A DNA stretch of 64,000 nt from contig JAPEKQ010000006.1 in NCBI GenBank assembly GCA_029990205.1, positions 62,001 through 126,000 of the forward strand, read 5' to 3'. The stretch is from a bacterium (lineage in GTDB: Bacteria > Joyebacterota > Joyebacteria > Joyebacterales > Joyebacteraceae). Positions 34,967 to 43,439 of this stretch are shown in pieces; positions within the stretch are counted from its first letter, which is position 1; each line of letters starts with the position of its first letter. The notes under the pieces were generated by a model that did not search any database, was not told the DNA's origin, and saw nothing but the letters and a program-made list of their open reading frames with translations. The translations under genes were made by a program, and so were the position numbers.

Positions 34967-36050
34967 GGTTCACGTGATGAGCCTGGTGGGTCTGGCGGTG
35001 CTCGGGCTCATCCTCATGGGGATCGCCGAGCGTTCGAAGACCCCCGTCATGCAGCGATACTTCACCGACAAGATGGAGGCCGCGACCAGGACGCGTCTCG
35101 GGATGGAGGCCATCCGCGACGCGCGTCTGGAATTCGGGCTTCCGGTCGATATCGTCAACGACCCGAACGAGACGGGGCTGATCGGCGAGAAGGTCTCGCC
35201 GGTGACGACGAGTCGAGGTTCCCACGAACAGAAGCTCCGCGCGCTCGACCCGAACCTGGCGGGCGTGTTCGTCGACATCCTCAGACGCGCGGGCGTCGGC
35301 GATGGTGACCGGGTTGCCATCGGCTGCACGGGCGCCTTCCCGATCCTGAACGCGGCGATGATCATCTCCGTCGAATCACTGGGTGGTGTCCCGGTGACGA
35401 TCCCCTCGGTCGGTTCCTCGATGTGGGGCGCGAACCACCCGGACCTGACGTGGCTCGACATGGAGAGCATCCTCATCGAAGCGGGCGTCATCTCCCATCG
35501 GTCGGTCGCGGCGTCGCTCGGCGGCAGCAACGACAACGGCCGCGGGCTACCGCCGGACGGCCGACAGCTTGTCCGTGCGGCGATCGAGCGCAACGGGGTC
35601 GCGTTCATCGACGAGCCGACGCTCGACGAGAGCATCGACCGGCGCATGGAGATCTACGCGGATGTGGCGGGGGAGGACGGGTACGACCTCTACGTCAACA
35701 TCGGTGGTGGACTCGCGAGCATCGGAAGCACGCAGACCGGTCGTCTTGTGAATCCGGGGCTCTGGCGCAACCTCCCAACCAAGAACTTCCCGCGGCGCGG
35801 CACACTTGTGCGGATGGCCGAGATGGGCGTCCCGATCCTCCACGTTCCGACCGCCGACGATTTCATCGAGCGTTACGGTCTGTCGAGTGAGCCGGTCCCG
35901 CTTCCCGAGGTCGGAACTGGGGGCGTCTTCTATCAGGACAGGTACAACGTCCCGCTCGCCGGCATCTTCGCGCTCCTCTACGCATTCGTGATCTTCGTCG
36001 TCATCCGGATCGACATCAAACACTACATCTTCAGGAAGGCGAGGTCGTGA
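34947..36050 (+). CDS. pgsW: Poly-gamma-glutamate system protein (PgsW-like)
   Basis: 367 residues from a TTG at 34947 with GGAGGAG about 6 nt upstream; an ATG at 34977 is an alternative start. N-terminal (about 12-28) and C-terminal (about 340-358) membrane helices bracket a soluble domain containing IGCTGAFPILNAA, VGSSMWGANHPDLTWLDME and NIGGGLASIGS. This is the poly-gamma-glutamate system protein that replaces PgsA in many non-Bacillus clusters; its exact task is unknown. The next gene starts within its stop codon (TGATG). Confidence 0.87.
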   Translation: MKYRPGRVHVMSLVGLAVLGLILMGIAERSKTPVMQRYFTDKMEAATRTRLGMEAIRDARLEFGLPVDIVNDPNETGLIGEKVSPVTTSRGSHEQKLRALDPNLAGVFVDILRRAGVGDGDRVAIGCTGAFPILNAAMIISVESLGGVPVTIPSVGSSMWGANHPDLTWLDMESILIEAGVISHRSVAASLGGSNDNGRGLPPDGRQLVRAAIERNGVAFIDEPTLDESIDRRMEIYADVAGEDGYDLYVNIGGGLASIGSTQTGRLVNPGLWRNLPTKNFPRRGTLVRMAEMGVPILHVPTADDFIERYGLSSEPVPLPEVGTGGVFYQDRYNVPLAGIFALLYAFVIFVVIRIDIKHYIFRKARS

Positions 36051-36985
36051 TGCGGGGACTTCGCGCACGGCGGCTTCGCGCCGCGCTCATGCAGACAGCA
36101 GTACTCGCGGCGGCCGTCGTCACAGCGCTCATGCTGCCGCTCGCGGCATCAGCCGCAGACTGGAAGAGCGTGACGCCGGCGTCTTCCGACGGTCGGACGC
36201 AGATCATGGTCGACCGCAAGACGCTCTCGTACCACCGCGCGACCGACGAGACGCCAGTCCGCTTCGTGGTCGAGGGGCCGACGCGCGTCAAGGTCCTCAC
36301 CAGGCTCCGTTTCCCGACGAGTGTGACGGGAGCGATGGACTACACGGTGGCGGTCGCGCTCGATGGCGCACCGCACGCCGTTCACGAGCTCTCGACCGAG
36401 TCCGCCGGCCCCAATGCCACGTACCTCGCGCTCGAGATGTTCTCGCCCGGGAAGCTCAGGCGGTTCTACATCGACGTCCCGACGGGGCGCCATGCCTTCG
36501 ACCTGACGGCAGGTGGCGGAACGACGGTCGACGTGCGTGTGTTCGAGAAGGCTGACCGCGTGCCGAAGCGTGTCTCGCTCGCGCCGCGATCGTACGCCGG
36601 TGTCGAGACACTCCTGACGCGCGACAACGAGCTGACATACTACCTCGCGACGGCGTCCGAGCCGGTCGTTCTCGAAGTGAGCGGTCCGACAGCGGTCAAG
36701 GTCAACGCACGGCTCATCTTTGACTCGGGGATGATCGGTGAGCACAGCTACATGCTTGGCGTCGCGTCACAGGGAGACGAGACCATCTACCGGCTCGAGT
36801 CGAGGGCGTCGACGGCACTCACGTGCCGCGACCGAGGCGATGTGCTCCCGGGCGCGCTTCGTACCTTCGAGCTTCCCGTTCCCGAGGGCCGTCACACGTT
36901 CGTGTTCCGGCTCGCGGGCGGGCAGGGGCGCGAGCTCGCGCTCAAGTTCTACATCCCGAGGGGAGACGTGGCGAATGGGTCGTAG
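36050..36985 (+). CDS. Secreted two-module protein of the poly-gamma-glutamate operon (new domain)
   Basis: 311 residues from the ATG at 36050, overlapping the previous stop by 1 nt; a GTG one codon earlier is possible. The signal peptide is about 1-36 (cut near ASA-AD). I do not recognise the family. The mature part is two copies of a module of about 120 residues with the pattern EGPTxVKV..RL.F...G...Y...V..dG...H.L, then P.G..R.F...VP.GRH.F.L (about 45-165 and 185-305). A third copy forms the N-terminus of the next protein. Periplasmic location and operon position suggest a role in handling or exporting the polymer after synthesis. Confidence 0.7.
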   Translation: MRGLRARRLRAALMQTAVLAAAVVTALMLPLAASAADWKSVTPASSDGRTQIMVDRKTLSYHRATDETPVRFVVEGPTRVKVLTRLRFPTSVTGAMDYTVAVALDGAPHAVHELSTESAGPNATYLALEMFSPGKLRRFYIDVPTGRHAFDLTAGGGTTVDVRVFEKADRVPKRVSLAPRSYAGVETLLTRDNELTYYLATASEPVVLEVSGPTAVKVNARLIFDSGMIGEHSYMLGVASQGDETIYRLESRASTALTCRDRGDVLPGALRTFELPVPEGRHTFVFRLAGGQGRELALKFYIPRGDVANGS

Positions 36986-38504
36986 TCCGGCATCAGGCAC
37001 GGCGATGGCTCGGACGCATCGGCGTGTCCATCGGAATCAGGTTCTCCTCTGTTTGGTGCTGCTCACGCTCGGTCTTGCGGCCGGTACGGCGTACGCGGCG
37101 AAGCTCATGCCGGAGGGGCAACACGCCCCGGTGGCGGTCGGTGTGAACGGGACCGTCTACCGGTACTTCGAGCTCACCCGGGGCGCGCCGGTGCCTGTGG
37201 TCCTTGAGGGCCCGTCGGTCTTCGAAGCGATCACGCGGTGGCGGTTCGCGGCGGACGACGCGGTGGCCGTGGATGTCGTGGTTGAGGTCACCGTCGATGG
37301 CGGCAGCGCCGTCAGGCACATCCTCCACATGCGCCCCGGCGGTGGCACCTACGCCGACATCGAAGGCGCGGCACCGGGATACCCCGAGCGGATTCGTCTT
37401 GAGGTGCCGTCGGGCTGGCACGAAGTTGAACTCAGGCTGATCTCGCCCGAGGGCGTCGTCGACGTCAATCCGCTCTCGAAGGAGCTCGACATCCTTCCGT
37501 GGCGGTTCGACTGGGACGGCAGCCTCAGGATGACCTACGACAGCAACATCTATCGCTACGCGGACGACGACGTGGATGATTTCGCCGATGGCGAGCGGTA
37601 CGAGCGCTATCCGCACGACACGACCGACGAGCTCAGGTTCGACCCGGCCGTCAACATCGCCTTCGTCCGCGAGGCTCCGGGTTCGCGCACAACCGAGGTC
37701 GATGCGGGAGCCGCATTCTTCCTCGCGACCTCGAACGGTGACAAGAGCTTCGCGAAGCTCTCGGCGCGGTACACCGAGACGCTCGAGCGCCTGGCGCGCG
37801 TGTCGGTGAGCTATGCGGCGATCCCGGCCTATCATCTCAAGTACGTCTGGGATGCTGACGCGCCGTCGACGGCCGCGACCGACTACCGCTCATGCGACTT
37901 CCGCAAGCACTCGCTCCGGGCCGAACTGGGAACCGCCGGACAGTTGCCGGTGGAGCTGACCGGCTGGTGGCGCTACGACGACTACGGGTACGACCAGGAC
38001 TTCGTCGAGTACGACACGTGGTCGAACACGTTCGGGGCGTGCGTGACGGCTCGACCGGCAGACGGCGTGCGGTTGGACGGCCAGTACGCGTATCGACGAT
38101 CGCTCTCCCGTGGGTACGACGAACTCGGGGAGGACAAGCGCACGTCCGACGACAGCGACGCGAGCTACGACCAGGACGAGTTCGAGCTGACCGCGCGGTG
38201 GGACGCGGGGCGTGTCCAGGGAGTCCCGATGGTCTTCAAGGTACGTGGGAAGCTCATCCAGCGGTACTACCAGACGACCAACCTGAGTGACGAGTATCAC
38301 GCGGGTCGCGACGACACGATGTGGGTCGCCGGGGCGCGGGTCGAGCTGGGAATCACAGATTCTACGAGTCTGGTCTGTGCCTACGAGCACCGAGCCAGGC
38401 GGTCCGAATCAGATATCGTCCCAACTATTGGTGACGCAAAGGATTACGACGCTGACAGGTTCTCCGTGCAGTTCGTCGTGGAGGGAGGACGGTTCCTTGA
38501 CTGA
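36975..38504 (+). CDS. Predicted outer-membrane beta-barrel protein of the poly-gamma-glutamate operon
   Basis: 509 residues from the ATG at 36975 (GGGGAG upstream), overlapping the previous gene by 11 nt; an ATG at 37005 is an alternative start. A signal segment (about 15-42, ending AYAA) is followed by one copy of the EGP...GxH module (about 50-165). The remaining 340 residues are amphipathic beta-strands rich in Tyr, Trp and Arg with acidic turns (SLRMTYDSNIYRYADDD; AELGTAGQLPVELTGWWRY; DGQYAYRRSLSRGYDEL). This alternation is typical of an outer-membrane barrel. No homologue is recognised. In a diderm, poly-gamma-glutamate must cross the outer membrane, so this is a candidate export pore. 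Confidence 0.68.
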   Translation: MGRSPASGTAMARTHRRVHRNQVLLCLVLLTLGLAAGTAYAAKLMPEGQHAPVAVGVNGTVYRYFELTRGAPVPVVLEGPSVFEAITRWRFAADDAVAVDVVVEVTVDGGSAVRHILHMRPGGGTYADIEGAAPGYPERIRLEVPSGWHEVELRLISPEGVVDVNPLSKELDILPWRFDWDGSLRMTYDSNIYRYADDDVDDFADGERYERYPHDTTDELRFDPAVNIAFVREAPGSRTTEVDAGAAFFLATSNGDKSFAKLSARYTETLERLARVSVSYAAIPAYHLKYVWDADAPSTAATDYRSCDFRKHSLRAELGTAGQLPVELTGWWRYDDYGYDQDFVEYDTWSNTFGACVTARPADGVRLDGQYAYRRSLSRGYDELGEDKRTSDDSDASYDQDEFELTARWDAGRVQGVPMVFKVRGKLIQRYYQTTNLSDEYHAGRDDTMWVAGARVELGITDSTSLVCAYEHRARRSESDIVPTIGDAKDYDADRFSVQFVVEGGRFLD

Positions 38505-39567
38505 CCGGCTAAATGATGCTATAATCAAGAATTACAGCTACAACCGTCTGACCTGCGTCCGCATTGCGGTCGTCGTGGCGCTTGCGGCGTCGCTGATTCT
38601 CGCGGTGGGGTGCGCGCGGAAGGGTGACCCCGTCTCCGGCGGCGGTGATGATGACGCCCTCGGGTACCGGCTCGTCACGAACGTGACGACGATCGGGTAC
38701 GCGGAGGGCGTGGCGGTCGAGGGGGACATGGGGTTCGTGGCGACCAGCGAGATCGGGCTGGTCATGTACGACATGACCGATCCGACGTCGCCGGTCTACA
38801 TCGAGACGGCGTCGAACAACTTCACGACCGAGCAGTGCGCGTATGCGCCGCTGTCGGAACTGGCGTTCATGACGGACGGTCCGAACGGGGTCGTGGCGTA
38901 CGACGTCAGTGATCCGGCGAACCCGGACTGGAAGACGGTTCTCCAGAGCACGAGTGGGCAGGACGTCGCCGTTGCGGAGACCGACCCGGGCCACCTGGTG
39001 CACGTGTACGTGGCCGACAAGAACGGCGGGTTCCGCATCTGGGAGCTCAATCTCGACTTCGGTCCCCCGTGGTTCCCGATCGAGGTCTACCACGGCTACA
39101 CGACGGGGTATGCGCGGGGGGTCTTCCTGCACGATGACCTCGCGCTCGTCGCGGCGGGGCAGGGCGGTCTGACGATCTACGAGCTCACCGCGCCGAACGC
39201 GGCGGTCGAGCTGGGCAGCTTCGACACACCGGGGAACGCGCAGGCCGTCACGGCGCACGAGGACTACGCCTTCGTCGCCGACGGGCTCGCCGGGGTGCAG
39301 ATCTTCGATATCTCAGATCCGGAGAACGCCACCATCGTGGCGGCGATCGCGACCGACGACTACGCGACCGACATCGCCACCGATGGTGAGAAGGCATATG
39401 TTGCCGACCGGTACGGGGGCCTCAGGGTCATTGAAGTGGGCGACCCTCTCGCTCCCTCCGCGTTCGGATTTCTGGACACCCCGTACGCCAACGGAGTCTG
39501 CCTCGATGGAGACTATGTATTCCTGGCGGACAGGGATCTGGGACTGGTCATAGCGGAGGAGGAGTAG
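38497..39567 (+). CDS. LVIVD-repeat beta-propeller lipoprotein
   Basis: 356 residues from a TTG at 38497 with GGGAGGA 7 nt upstream, overlapping the barrel gene by 8 nt. A long N-terminus leads to a lipobox, LAVGC with C39. The rest is repeated LVIVD-type blades: YAEGVAVEGDMGFVATSEIG, VAYDVSDPANPDW, YARGVFLHDDLALVAAGQGG, YAFVADGLAGVQIFDISDPE, KAYVADRYGGLRVIEV. Such propellers are surface or periplasmic scaffolds without a known enzyme role. It closes the poly-gamma-glutamate operon and may bind the barrel or the polymer. Confidence 0.82.
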   Translation: MTDRLNDAIIKNYSYNRLTCVRIAVVVALAASLILAVGCARKGDPVSGGGDDDALGYRLVTNVTTIGYAEGVAVEGDMGFVATSEIGLVMYDMTDPTSPVYIETASNNFTTEQCAYAPLSELAFMTDGPNGVVAYDVSDPANPDWKTVLQSTSGQDVAVAETDPGHLVHVYVADKNGGFRIWELNLDFGPPWFPIEVYHGYTTGYARGVFLHDDLALVAAGQGGLTIYELTAPNAAVELGSFDTPGNAQAVTAHEDYAFVADGLAGVQIFDISDPENATIVAAIATDDYATDIATDGEKAYVADRYGGLRVIEVGDPLAPSAFGFLDTPYANGVCLDGDYVFLADRDLGLVIAEEE

Positions 39568-39649
39568 CGCGCGGGCGCACAAAGCTCCTCTTCCTGAGAA
39601 TGGTATCAGGCAGGGAATCCGTAAGGGACCCGAGGAGAGGAGCGCCAAC

Positions 39650-42600
39650 GTGACACGGTGGACTGCTGCGCTTGTGCTCGCCATCATCGTCGCCTTCGCG
39701 GCGGCAGGTGTGGCGAAAGAGTGGATACCCCTGAGCGACTCACCGGAGCCGATGGAAGCAACGGCCCGGATCGTCTCCTCCGACGCGGCAGGTACCGTCG
39801 TCGAGCTCGAGGTTCCCGGTTTCGAACTGGAGCACGCCTCCCGTGCTCTTGCCGGGAGCGTCACGCTCGACATCCCGGGCGCGCGCAGGCTCAATCGCGC
39901 CGGCGCCCCCGACCTTCCTGTCTACACCTGGCTTCTCGCGATACCCGACTTCGGCGGCGTCGATCTGGTGATCGACGGTGTCGAGGAGCGCGTGCTCGAA
40001 GGCTACGAGATCGAGCCGCTCGAGGCATTCCGCATCGAGGGTGAGGATGCCCGCGAGACCACGCCGGATGTCACCATCTATGCGAAGGACGCTCTCTACC
40101 CGGCCGAGCTCGCGACCGTGAGCGACCCGATGGTCATGCGCGACCTCAGGCTCGTTCAGCTTCGCGTCAATCCGGTCCGGTGGAACCCGGTCAGCGGCGA
40201 CCTCGTCGTGACCGAGCGCGTCCGTGTCCGGCTCGATCACACCCGCGGCGAGGAGATCAACCCGAAGACCGTCGTGCGCACGTGGCGCTCGGAGGCCTTC
40301 GAGCCGCTCTACCGGAGTCTGGTCGATAACTACGATTCGCTCCCCGTCTTCGAGACGCGGCGCGGCAGCTACCTCGTCATCACGATGGACAGCGTCGCGG
40401 CGCAGCTCATCGAGTTCATCGCCTGGAAGAACCAGCGCGGCGTCGAGACGCACCTGACGCTTCTCTCCGAGATCGGCGTCAGCCCCTCGTCGACGGACGT
40501 GAAGAACTACATCGCGAACGCGTATGCGACGTGGGACAACCCGCCGGACTACGTCTGTCTCGTCGGTGACCGTGACGCGGGGATGCCCGCCTGGTTCCAC
40601 GAGGGCGACATCACCGATCATCCGTACACCGAGCTCGACGGCACGGACTACTTCCCGGACGTCATCATAGGGCGGATGTCGGTCGACACCGCGCAGGACG
40701 CCGTGATGGCGACGCTCAAGGTGCTCGAGTACGAGAGCTACTGTAACGCAACGAGCGACGACTGGTACTCGCGCGCGCTCATGGTGGCCGCCAACTGCTG
40801 CGGCAACCCGCAGCCGGTGACACCCCGGACGACGTCGCTCCGTGTGGCCGAGATGTTCTACGAGCACGGCTACGCTGAGGTTGACACGCTGTTCTGGTAC
40901 TACAGCAACCCGACGCCCCCTGGCACCCAGGACGTGGTCGACGCCATCGACGCTGGTGTGTCGTTCGTCAACTACCGCGGGTGGGGCGGAGCCCCGGGCT
41001 GGTACTACCCCGCGTTCTATGCCGACGACGTGCTCACGCTTTCGAACGGTGAGATGCTCCCGGTCATGACGAGCATTGTCTGCGGCACGGGCAACTGGGA
41101 CAGCACGACCGATCCGTGCTTCGGCGAGCAGTGGATCCGCTCGGGTACGCCGTTCGATCTCAAGGGCGGCCCGGCGTTCTGCGGTCCGAGCGAGTACTGG
41201 ACGCACACGAAGTGGAACAACGCCATGGACGGCGGCATCTACCAGGGCATCTTCAACGAGGACCTCGACCACTTCGGTCAGGCGCTCATCCGCGGCAAGC
41301 TCGAGACCTACATGAACTACCCGGAGTACGTCGATCCCGCCTCGGGTGACGAGGACGGGCAGAACGTCGACTTCTACTTCAATGTCTACAACGTCATCGG
41401 TGACCCCGAGCTCTTTCTGAGGACGGGGACTCCGGGCGAGTTCAATGTGACGTACGATGGCATCGTCCAGCTCGGTGAGAACCTTCTGACCGTGCACGTC
41501 GAGGACGCCGACGGCAACCCTGTTCCGGGCGCCGAGGTCTGCGTCTACAATGGGGACTACGACCTGCAGGAGGTCCGGACGCTCACGGGTGGCTACAACG
41601 TCGACATGCCGATCTTCATCGAGAGCACCGGCGCCGTCTACCTCACCGTGTCAGCCAAGAACATGAAGCCGCACAGCGGCGGTGTGACGGTCTCGCAGCT
41701 CGGCGAGTTCGTCGGCTGGCGCGGACACACGATCGACGACGATTCCTCGGGCGCCTCGAGCGGCAACGGCGACGGTGTTATCAATCCCGGCGAGACGATC
41801 GAGCTCGACGTGGCCCTCGAGAACTACGGGTCCTCAACGGCGAACGGTGTCACCTGCACGATCGCCGAGGGTCCGCCGAGGCTCGCAAGCCCCTACTGCA
41901 CCGTTCCGGGTGGTCAGGTCGTCACATACGGCAGCATTCCAGCCGGGAGCACGTACGGCGGATCCGCTGACTTCGTCTTCACCGTGGCTGAGGGATGCCC
42001 TGACGGAACGGAGTTCGGGCTTGAGTTCACGGTCACCGACGCCTCACGTGGCACATACGTCAGCTACGCGCGCGTCGTGGTCGGCGCACCGACGCTCAGC
42101 TACTACGCCTCGACGATCTCCGGTGACGGCGTGCTCGACCCGGGCGAGACGGCGACGCTCACGGTTACGCTCTCGAATCCGGGCGACGTCGACGCGACGT
42201 TCGTCGCGGGGCTGCTCTCGGGGCCGGGTGCTGGTCTGACGATCAGCGACGAGTCCGGTTCGTGGGGGACGGTATCGGCGCACGGCACAGCCACGAACAC
42301 GGTCGATACGTTCACGCTGACGGCCGCGCCTGATGTGGCGGTCGGTCACGAGTTCCAGCTCCTGCTCGAGCTCACGGGCGGCGACGGGCTCGCGCAGTTC
42401 GTCATCGTTCCTGTGACGGTCGGCACGGTCGCGACTGACGACCCGACCGGACCCGACGGGTACGGCTACTACGCCTATGACAATACCGACACCGGGTACA
42501 CCGAGGCTCCGACCTACTCCTGGATCGAGTGCGATCCGAGCTACGGCGGCAGCGGCACGGACCTCGGGCTCGGCGACGATGAGACCGTGAACATCACGCT

Positions 42601-43429
42601 TCCGTTCGAGGTGCAGTACTACGGGGATGTGTACACCGAGCTGGCAGTCTGCTCGAATGGCTGGGTCGCTCTTGGCGGCTCGCCGGTGTTCCACCACGAG
42701 TTCCGCAACTGGTTCATCCCGTCGCCGTTGGGACCACACGCGATGGTTGCCGGGTTCTGGGACGATCTGGATCCGGGTGATGGCGGCAAGGTCCTCACAC
42801 GCAACGTGGGCGACGGCCGTTTCGTCATCGAGTGGAGTCGCGTCCCGACCGCGTACGACGGCAACCCCGAGACGTTCCAGATCATCCTGGAGGATCGGGC
42901 TTCCAGTACGACTGTGACGGGCGACAGCGAGATCGTGTTCCAGTACCACACGGTCTACAACGGTGACTCGAACGCCAACTACGCCACTGTCGGAATCGAG
43001 GACCTGCTCCAGACGGACGGCGTGCTCTACACATACGCCGACATCTACGACGACGGTGCGGCGACGCTGGCGAGCGGTCGTGCCATCAAGTTCACCACCG
43101 ACCCGCCGGACGGGTACGACTCGACGGGTGTTGAGGACGACGGCGTCGCGCCGAAGAGCGTGGTGCTTCTCGGCAACCAGCCGAACCCGTTCAACCCCGT
43201 CACGACGATCGCCTTCGGCATGCCTGCCGCGGGTGCCGTCGAGATCGCGGTCTACGACGTGGCCGGCCGCCAGGTGACGACACTGCTGAGCGGCGAGAAG
43301 GGTCCCGGCTACCACAGCGTGGTCTGGGACGGCACGAGCAACGGTGAGAAGGTCGCGAGCGGCGTCTACTTCGCGCGGCTCACGGCACTGGGCGAAGAGC
43401 ACCAGGCGAAGATGGTCCTGCTGAAGTAA
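39650..43429 (+). CDS. C25 gingipain-like protein with replaced catalytic His, multidomain, with sorting domain
   Basis: 1259 residues from a GTG at 39650 (GAGAGGAG 7 nt upstream). The signal peptide is about 1-22, the pro-domain runs to about 235, and the C25 fold spans about 240-600. The Cys site is kept (C478 in TSIVCGTGNWD), but where gingipains have the His of YxGHG this protein has W445 (NYRGWGGAPGW). Classical peptidase activity is therefore doubtful unless another His substitutes. Carboxypeptidase-like and CARDB-type domains (about 610-940), a separate beta domain (about 945-1140, ELAVCSNGWVALGGS) and a FlgD-like domain ending in MVLLK follow. It is followed 10 bp later by an M14 carboxypeptidase, so the pair may act together on surface peptides. 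Confidence 0.82.
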   Translation: MTRWTAALVLAIIVAFAAAGVAKEWIPLSDSPEPMEATARIVSSDAAGTVVELEVPGFELEHASRALAGSVTLDIPGARRLNRAGAPDLPVYTWLLAIPDFGGVDLVIDGVEERVLEGYEIEPLEAFRIEGEDARETTPDVTIYAKDALYPAELATVSDPMVMRDLRLVQLRVNPVRWNPVSGDLVVTERVRVRLDHTRGEEINPKTVVRTWRSEAFEPLYRSLVDNYDSLPVFETRRGSYLVITMDSVAAQLIEFIAWKNQRGVETHLTLLSEIGVSPSSTDVKNYIANAYATWDNPPDYVCLVGDRDAGMPAWFHEGDITDHPYTELDGTDYFPDVIIGRMSVDTAQDAVMATLKVLEYESYCNATSDDWYSRALMVAANCCGNPQPVTPRTTSLRVAEMFYEHGYAEVDTLFWYYSNPTPPGTQDVVDAIDAGVSFVNYRGWGGAPGWYYPAFYADDVLTLSNGEMLPVMTSIVCGTGNWDSTTDPCFGEQWIRSGTPFDLKGGPAFCGPSEYWTHTKWNNAMDGGIYQGIFNEDLDHFGQALIRGKLETYMNYPEYVDPASGDEDGQNVDFYFNVYNVIGDPELFLRTGTPGEFNVTYDGIVQLGENLLTVHVEDADGNPVPGAEVCVYNGDYDLQEVRTLTGGYNVDMPIFIESTGAVYLTVSAKNMKPHSGGVTVSQLGEFVGWRGHTIDDDSSGASSGNGDGVINPGETIELDVALENYGSSTANGVTCTIAEGPPRLASPYCTVPGGQVVTYGSIPAGSTYGGSADFVFTVAEGCPDGTEFGLEFTVTDASRGTYVSYARVVVGAPTLSYYASTISGDGVLDPGETATLTVTLSNPGDVDATFVAGLLSGPGAGLTISDESGSWGTVSAHGTATNTVDTFTLTAAPDVAVGHEFQLLLELTGGDGLAQFVIVPVTVGTVATDDPTGPDGYGYYAYDNTDTGYTEAPTYSWIECDPSYGGSGTDLGLGDDETVNITLPFEVQYYGDVYTELAVCSNGWVALGGSPVFHHEFRNWFIPSPLGPHAMVAGFWDDLDPGDGGKVLTRNVGDGRFVIEWSRVPTAYDGNPETFQIILEDRASSTTVTGDSEIVFQYHTVYNGDSNANYATVGIEDLLQTDGVLYTYADIYDDGAATLASGRAIKFTTDPPDGYDSTGVEDDGVAPKSVVLLGNQPNPFNPVTTIAFGMPAAGAVEIAVYDVAGRQVTTLLSGEKGPGYHSVVWDGTSNGEKVASGVYFARLTALGEEHQAKMVLLK

Positions 43430-43439
43430 CGGAGGGTTC

